This document shows positions 59,792 through 64,000 of a DNA stretch of 64,000 bases, piece by piece (the stretch's first letter is position 1; the number at the start of each line of letters is the position of its first letter). This stretch comes from FEN-1073 sp963780865. Lineage in GTDB: Bacteria; Chloroflexota; Anaerolineae; Anaerolineales; RBG-16-64-43. The notes below the pieces were generated by a model. The model was not told where the DNA came from, made no database searches, and worked only from the letters and a program-made list of their open reading frames with translations. The stretch covers positions 59,280 to 123,279 of the forward strand of contig CAWADT010000023.1 in assembly GCA_963780865.1 (NCBI GenBank). Reading direction: 5' to 3'. The translations under genes were made by a program, and so were the position numbers.

Positions 59792-59824
59792 AAAAACCTC
59801 GGGCCAGATGGACCGAGGTTTTTT
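59792..59824. terminator. Bidirectional terminator between exporter and DHOD-like gene
   Basis: AAAAACCTCGG and CCGAGGTTTTTT flank GCCAGATGGA; A-run and T-run lie on both sides, so it can serve the convergent genes. Confidence 0.9.
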
Positions 59825-59850
59825 GATTCAGGTTGCGATACGCAACGGAA

Positions 59851-60860
59851 TTATCTCGGCAGACGGTTGTCGTAGGATTGCAGCGCCTTCATATAGTTGG
59901 CGCGTTCGAAGGCGGCCGGTTCGGCCACGGCTTTCTGGCTCATGCTGCCCCGCATCTGCTGGATGGATTGGTATTCGTGCTCGGTCATCCACTCCTCGGC
60001 TTCCTTTAATATCCGCCCGGCATGCTCCAGCCCGTTCTGCACGAGGGACGGAGGTGGTCATGGCCACGTTCGCGCCGGCCATCATCGCCTTGATCAGATC
60101 CTGCCCGGTGTGCACGCCGCTGCTCAGCGCAAAATCCACCGGGACCCGGCCGTGGAGAATGGCGATCCAGCGCAACGGCAGGAGCAGGTCGTCGGACGTG
60201 CTGAGCTTGAGGTGGGGCACGACGGAGAGGGCCTCGAGGTCGAAATCGGGCTGGTAAAAGCGGTTGAACAGTACCAGCCCGCCCGCTCCGGCCGCGGCAA
60301 GCCGCCGGGCCATCTGCGGCAGCGCCGAAAAGAACGGGCTCAGCTTCACCGCCAGGGGGATCCGGACTTTGGCGCGGACGTCGCGCACCAGCCGCACATA
60401 TTCCTCTTCCAATTCGGCGCCGCTCAGGTTCGGGTCTGTGGACAGGTAATACATGTTCAATTCGAGCGCGCTGGCGCCGGCCTGCTCGATCTTGCGGGCG
60501 TACTCCACCCAGCCTCCGGTGGAAATTCCGTTGAGCGAAGCGATGACCGGGATGGTCACCGGCTGCGCGTGCCTTGCGGATCAGTTCGAGGTACGGTTCC
60601 GGCCCCATGTTGTAATGCGCTAGATCCGGGAAATAGGTGAGGGCTTCCGCGAAGGATTCCGTTCCGGCGTTGAGGAAATGATCCAGCTCGTTGCTTTCGA
60701 AGGTGATCTGTTCCTCGAACAGCGAATGCAGGACGATCGCCGCAAGCCCGGCCGCTTCCATCCGCCGGATGTTGTCAAGTTTCTTGGGAAACGGCGAGGC
60801 CGAGGCGACGAGCGGATTCTTCAGTTTGAGTCCAAGGTAAGTTGTGGAAAGGTCGATCAT
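59851..60860 (-). CDS. Dihydroorotate-dehydrogenase-like flavoprotein, with two apparent frameshifts
   Basis: About 335 residues after correction. Frame 1 begins MIDLSTTYLGLKLKNPLVAS, the DHOD-like N terminus. Removing one extra base at 60559-60560 joins LIRKARAA to VTIPVIASLNG in frame 2. Removing one at 60045-60047 joins MTTSV to the C-terminal MQNGLEHAGRILKEAEEWM frame. The FMN-barrel core (ELNMYYLSTDP, LAVKLSPFF, GLVLFNRFYQPDFD, SSGVHTGQDLIKAM) is intact. The DHOD-like group commonly lies beside nifJ, as here, and may serve pyruvate oxidoreductase rather than pyrimidine synthesis; this is inference. Ribosome site AGGAGATCCGC before the ATG. Confidence 0.85.
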
Positions 60861-61058
60861 GCGGATCTCCTCTCTCTGGGTGCTTGGGTCCGGATATGCA
60901 AACTGCTTATGTCATTCCGACGAGCCCTGAAAGGGCGGCGAGGAATCGGTCACGCGATAGTGAAATCCGCGAACGGCTAGAAAAGAGTCGCCGATTCCTT
61001 CCCTCGCTACTCTCGGGACAGGCGGCCTTCGGCCTTGGAATGAAATTTGATAGGCGGA
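60861..61058. repeat. Palindromic repeat between nifJ and the DHOD-like gene
   Basis: GTCATTCCGACGAG and, inverted, CTTGGAATGA bracket GAGGAATCGG and CCGATTCCTTCCCTC, making an imperfect ~130-bp palindrome. No gene. Confidence 0.6.
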
Positions 61059-63930
61059 TTACGCCTTCGGCTCGGTTTCATCCGCCGTATGCATCGCCGC
61101 CATTTGCTGGTAGAACGCCCAGCGCTGGGCATTGAGTTTTTTCGCCTGGCCCATCAACTGCTCGGCCCGCGCTTCGTCGCTCTGGACCAGCATCTTGAAC
61201 CGCGTCTCGTTGTAGGCGTACTGGTCGAGCGGGACGGTCGGGTCCTTCGAGTCGATGGTCAGCGGGTTCTTGCCTTCGGCCGCGAGCGCCGGGTTGTAGC
61301 GCAGGAGCGGCCATTCGCCGGATTGCACCGCCAGGCGCTGCTGGTCGAGCCCCTTGCGCAGGTCCAATCCCTGGTTGATGCAGTGGCTGTAGGCGAGGAT
61401 CAGCGACGGACCGTCGTAGGCTTCCGCCTCCAGGAAGACTTTCAGCGTGTGCTGGTCGTTCGCGCCGAACGCCACCCGCGCCACGTACACGTAGCCGTAC
61501 GACATCGCCATCAGGGCGAGGTCCTTTTTCCCGAGGGCTTTCCCGCGCGAGGCGAACTTGGCCACCGCCGCGAGCGGCGTGGATTTCGACGCCTGCCCGC
61601 CGGTGTTGGAATAGACCTCGGTGTCGAGCACCAGGACGTTGACGTTCCGGCCGGACGCAAGCACGTGGTCGAGCCCGCCGAAACCGATGTCGTACGCCCA
61701 GCCGTCGCCGCCGAAGATCCAGACGCTTTTCTTCGCCAGGCAGTCGGCCAGGCTGAGCAGGTCCCGGGCTTTGGCGTCGGTCGACCCCTGCAGTTTTTTG
61801 CGCAACGTCTCGATCCGCTCGCGCTGGGCGCGGATTCCGGATTCTTCCGTTTGATCGGCTTCGAGCAGTCCCTTCACCAGTTCGTCGCCGAGCACCCCGC
61901 CGAGTTGCGGCAGAAGTTCGCGCGCGTATTCGGTCTGCTTGTCGATCGTCAGGCGCATGCCCAGCCCGAACTCGGCGTTGTCTTCGAAGAGCGAATTCGA
62001 CCAGGCCGGGCCGCGTCCGTCGCGGTTGAAGGTGTAGGGGGTGGTGGGCAGGTTCGCGCCGTAGATGGAGGAACAGCCGGTGGCGTTGGCTACCACCATC
62101 CGGTCGCCGAACAACTGGGTGACGAGTTTGATGTAAGGGGTCTCGCCGCAGCCGGCGCAGGCGCCGGAGAACTCAAACAGTGGCTGGAGCAACTGGGAAT
62201 TCTTGATCGTGTTGGGCTGGAACGCGGATCGGTCGGCTTCCGGCAGCCCGAGGAAAAACTCCCAGTTGGCGTTTTCCTGCTCGCGCAGCGGCGGCTGGTC
62301 CGCCATGTTGATCGCTTTGCGGCTCGCCTGGGTTTTATCCTTGGCCGGGCAGGCTTCGATGCACAGTCCGCAGCCGGTGCAGTCCTCGGGCGAAACCTGG
62401 ATGGAGTATTTGGCGCCCGGGAATTCCTTGAACTTGGCGTCCAGCGATTTAAAGGAAGCGGGCGCCTTGGCCAGCAGCGCCGGGGCGTAAACTTTCTGGC
62501 GGATCACCGCGTGCGGGCAGACCAGAGAGCATTTGCCGCACTGGATGCACAGGTCCGGCTCCCAGACGGGGATCTCGAGCGTGATGTTGCGCTTCTCCCA
62601 CTGGGTGGTACCGGTCGGGATAGGTTCCGTCCAGCGGCATCGCGCTGACCGGGAGTGAATCGCCTTCGCCGGCGATCATCGGGCCGAGCACCTTCTTTCA
62701 CGAACTCGGGCGCGGCGTCGGGCACCGGCGAACGGCGGGTGATCTTGGAGGAAACTTTCCGGCCGTCGAGTTTCACCTCGTTCAAGTGCGCGAGGGTCTG
62801 GTCGACCGCCTCGAAGTTCTTCTGCACCACCGCTTCGCCGCGTTTGCCGTAGGTTTTCTTGATGGCTTTCTTGATTTCCTCGATTGCCTGTTCGCGCGGC
62901 AGGATGCCGGAGATGGCGAAGAAGCAGGTCTGCATGATGGTGTTGATCCGGCCGCCCATGCCGGTGGCCTGCGCCACCTCGTAGGCGTCGATCGTGTAGA
63001 ACCGCAGTTTTTTATCCAGGATCGATCTTCTGGGTTTCGCGCGGAAGCTGGTCCCACACGTCTTCCGGCTTGTAGATGCTGTTGAGCAGGAACACGCCGC
63101 CGGGCTTGAGCGCGGCCAGCACGTCGTACCGCTCCAGGAAGCTGAACTGGTGGCAGGCCAGGAAGTTCGCCTGCAGGATCAGCGAGGGCGCGCGGATCGG
63201 CTGCGGTCCGAAGCGCAGGTAGGAGGTGGTCACCGAGCCGGACTTCTTGGAGTCGTAGGCGAAGTACCCCTGGGCGAAGTTATCGGTCTCCTCGCCGATG
63301 ATCTTGATCGAGTTCTTATTGGCGCCCACCGTGCCGTCGGATCCGAGCCCCCAGAAGATGCAGCGCACGGTCGATTCGGATTCGGACGAGAAGGCGGGGT
63401 CGTAGTCCAGGCTGGTGTGGGATACGTCGTCGTTGATGCCGATCGTAAAATGATTCTTGGGGGCGGGTTTGGAAAGCTCGTCGAGCACCGCCTTGACCAT
63501 TCCGGGCGTGAATTCCTTCGACCCCAGGCCGTAGCGCCCGCCGATGACGCGCGGCAGCGCGGCGTAGGGCGCCGTGCCGTTGGTTTTCGCCTCGGCGACC
63601 GCGGCCACCACGTCCACGTAGAGCGGCTCGCCGACCGAACCGGGTTCCTTGGTGCGGTCGAGCACCGCGATGCTTTTCACCGTGGCGGGCAGGGCTCTGG
63701 CGAAAGCCTCCGCCGAGAACGGGCGGTAGAGGTGGACCCTCACCACGCCCACCTTCTCCCCGCGCCCGACGAGCGATTCGACGGTTTCCTGTGCGGTGTC
63801 GGTGCCCGATCCCATCAGCACCACCACCCGCTCGGCGTCGGCCGCGCCGACGTAATCGAACAGGTGATAGGCGCGGCCGGTGAGGGCGGCGAACTTGTCC
63901 ATCGTCTGCTGAACGATCTCGGGGCAGGCG
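61059..63930 (-). CDS. nifJ: Pyruvate:ferredoxin (flavodoxin) oxidoreductase, 5' end missing and three apparent frameshifts
   Basis: About 957 of some 1,185 residues. It oxidises pyruvate and CoA to acetyl-CoA, CO2 and reduced ferredoxin. The readable part starts near residue ~230 (PEIVQQTMDKFAALTGR) and runs to the C terminus. It has the two ferredoxin clusters (CIQCGKCSLVCP and CTGCGLCIEACP) and the TPP segment (FSGACAGCGETPY, IFGGDGWAYDIGFGG, NTGGQASKSTP). Single extra bases near 63023, 62691-62692 and 62616 move the frame; deleting one at each gives a continuous reading with the expected family sequence. The 5' part is lost in the fold-back at the window end. The DHOD-like gene lies downstream in the same direction. 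Confidence 0.9.
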
Positions 63931-64000
63931 ATGGACAAGTTCGCCGCCCTCACCGGCCGCGCCTCTGGCCTGTTCGACTGCGTCCGGCGCGGCCGACACC
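63834..64000. repeat. Fold-back inverted repeat at the window end
   Basis: 63871-63904 is repeated exactly in reverse complement at 63929-63962 (34 bp), separated by 24 bp. Beyond that the match continues at ~84% (63834-63870 against 63963-64000) with substitutions and a small indel. The coding sequence of nifJ stops making sense at the turn. This pattern fits a long-read hairpin chimera. Confidence 0.85.

Noticed and set aside
59851..60860. Programmed frameshifting in the DHOD-like gene
   Set aside because: No slippery sequence or stimulatory stem at either site, and the same type of single-base insertion appears in three other genes nearby.
1..64000. Selenoprotein gene with in-frame UGA
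   Set aside because: Because tRNA-Sec is present I looked at broken frames for UGA-Cys replacement; the breaks are explained by single-base insertions and no UGA at a known Sec position was found.

Overview
The window looks like a chromosomal segment of an anaerobic, high-GC bacterium of the Chloroflexota, most likely Anaerolineae-like. This is an inference from gene content: a 2,491-residue DUF11/SdrD-type surface protein with a sortase domain, Thr-Pro-rich lipoproteins, an Agl23/GT39-NHL fusion, an FtsH next to a Ser/Thr kinase, a very long multi-PAS HD-GYP protein, pyruvate:ferredoxin oxidoreductase, and a gene for tRNA-Sec. No rRNA, CRISPR array, integrase or complete insertion sequence is visible. 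Gene density is ordinary, but many intergenic spaces hold palindromic or MITE-like repeats.

Layout. 0-8.3 kb: housekeeping genes (SDR, DUF503, trxB, a cold-shock gene with a structured leader, rhodanese plus site-2-protease-like peptidase, tRNA-Sec, MBL-fold protein, FmdB, DedA). 8.4-15.9 kb: one giant secreted protein whose C terminus carries an LPNTG motif followed directly by a sortase domain. 16-21.5 kb: ftsH, a Ser/Thr kinase, secG and a family-5 solute-binding protein. 21.8-28.7 kb: a minus-strand operon of a membrane glycosyltransferase-NHL fusion, a membrane-anchored HEWTH peptidase and a degenerate DNA-methylase-like protein. 28.9-35.6 kb: serC under a T-box, a metzincin-like lipoprotein flanked by matching palindromes, phoU, a DUF4230 protein, a Gmad2 lipoprotein and a LipM-like octanoyltransferase. 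36-47.4 kb: carbohydrate and isoprenoid metabolism (GH57-like protein with a substituted nucleophile, glgA, malQ, DinB-like protein, polyprenyl synthase, tatD, phosphohexomutase). 48-53.4 kb: a multi-PAS/GAF/HD-GYP protein. 54-59.7 kb: small envelope proteins, a DUF389-like/SH3 protein, a lipoprotein and an ABC exporter. 59.8-64 kb: a dihydroorotate-dehydrogenase-like gene and nifJ.

How they fit: glgA, malQ, the GH57-like protein and the phosphohexomutase suggest storage or turnover of alpha-glucan. nifJ with its DHOD-like neighbour suggests ferredoxin-linked anaerobic pyruvate metabolism. The sortase fusion, lipoproteins, GT39-NHL protein, exporter, S2P and FtsH point to an elaborate envelope. 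Several genes have a TATAAT-like box 5-7 nt before the start codon, suggesting leaderless mRNAs.

Quality caution: all seven apparent frameshifts lie right of 44 kb and each is explained by a single extra G or C. The last ~170 bases form a fold-back palindrome inside nifJ. Together these look like long-read errors and a chimeric end rather than biology.
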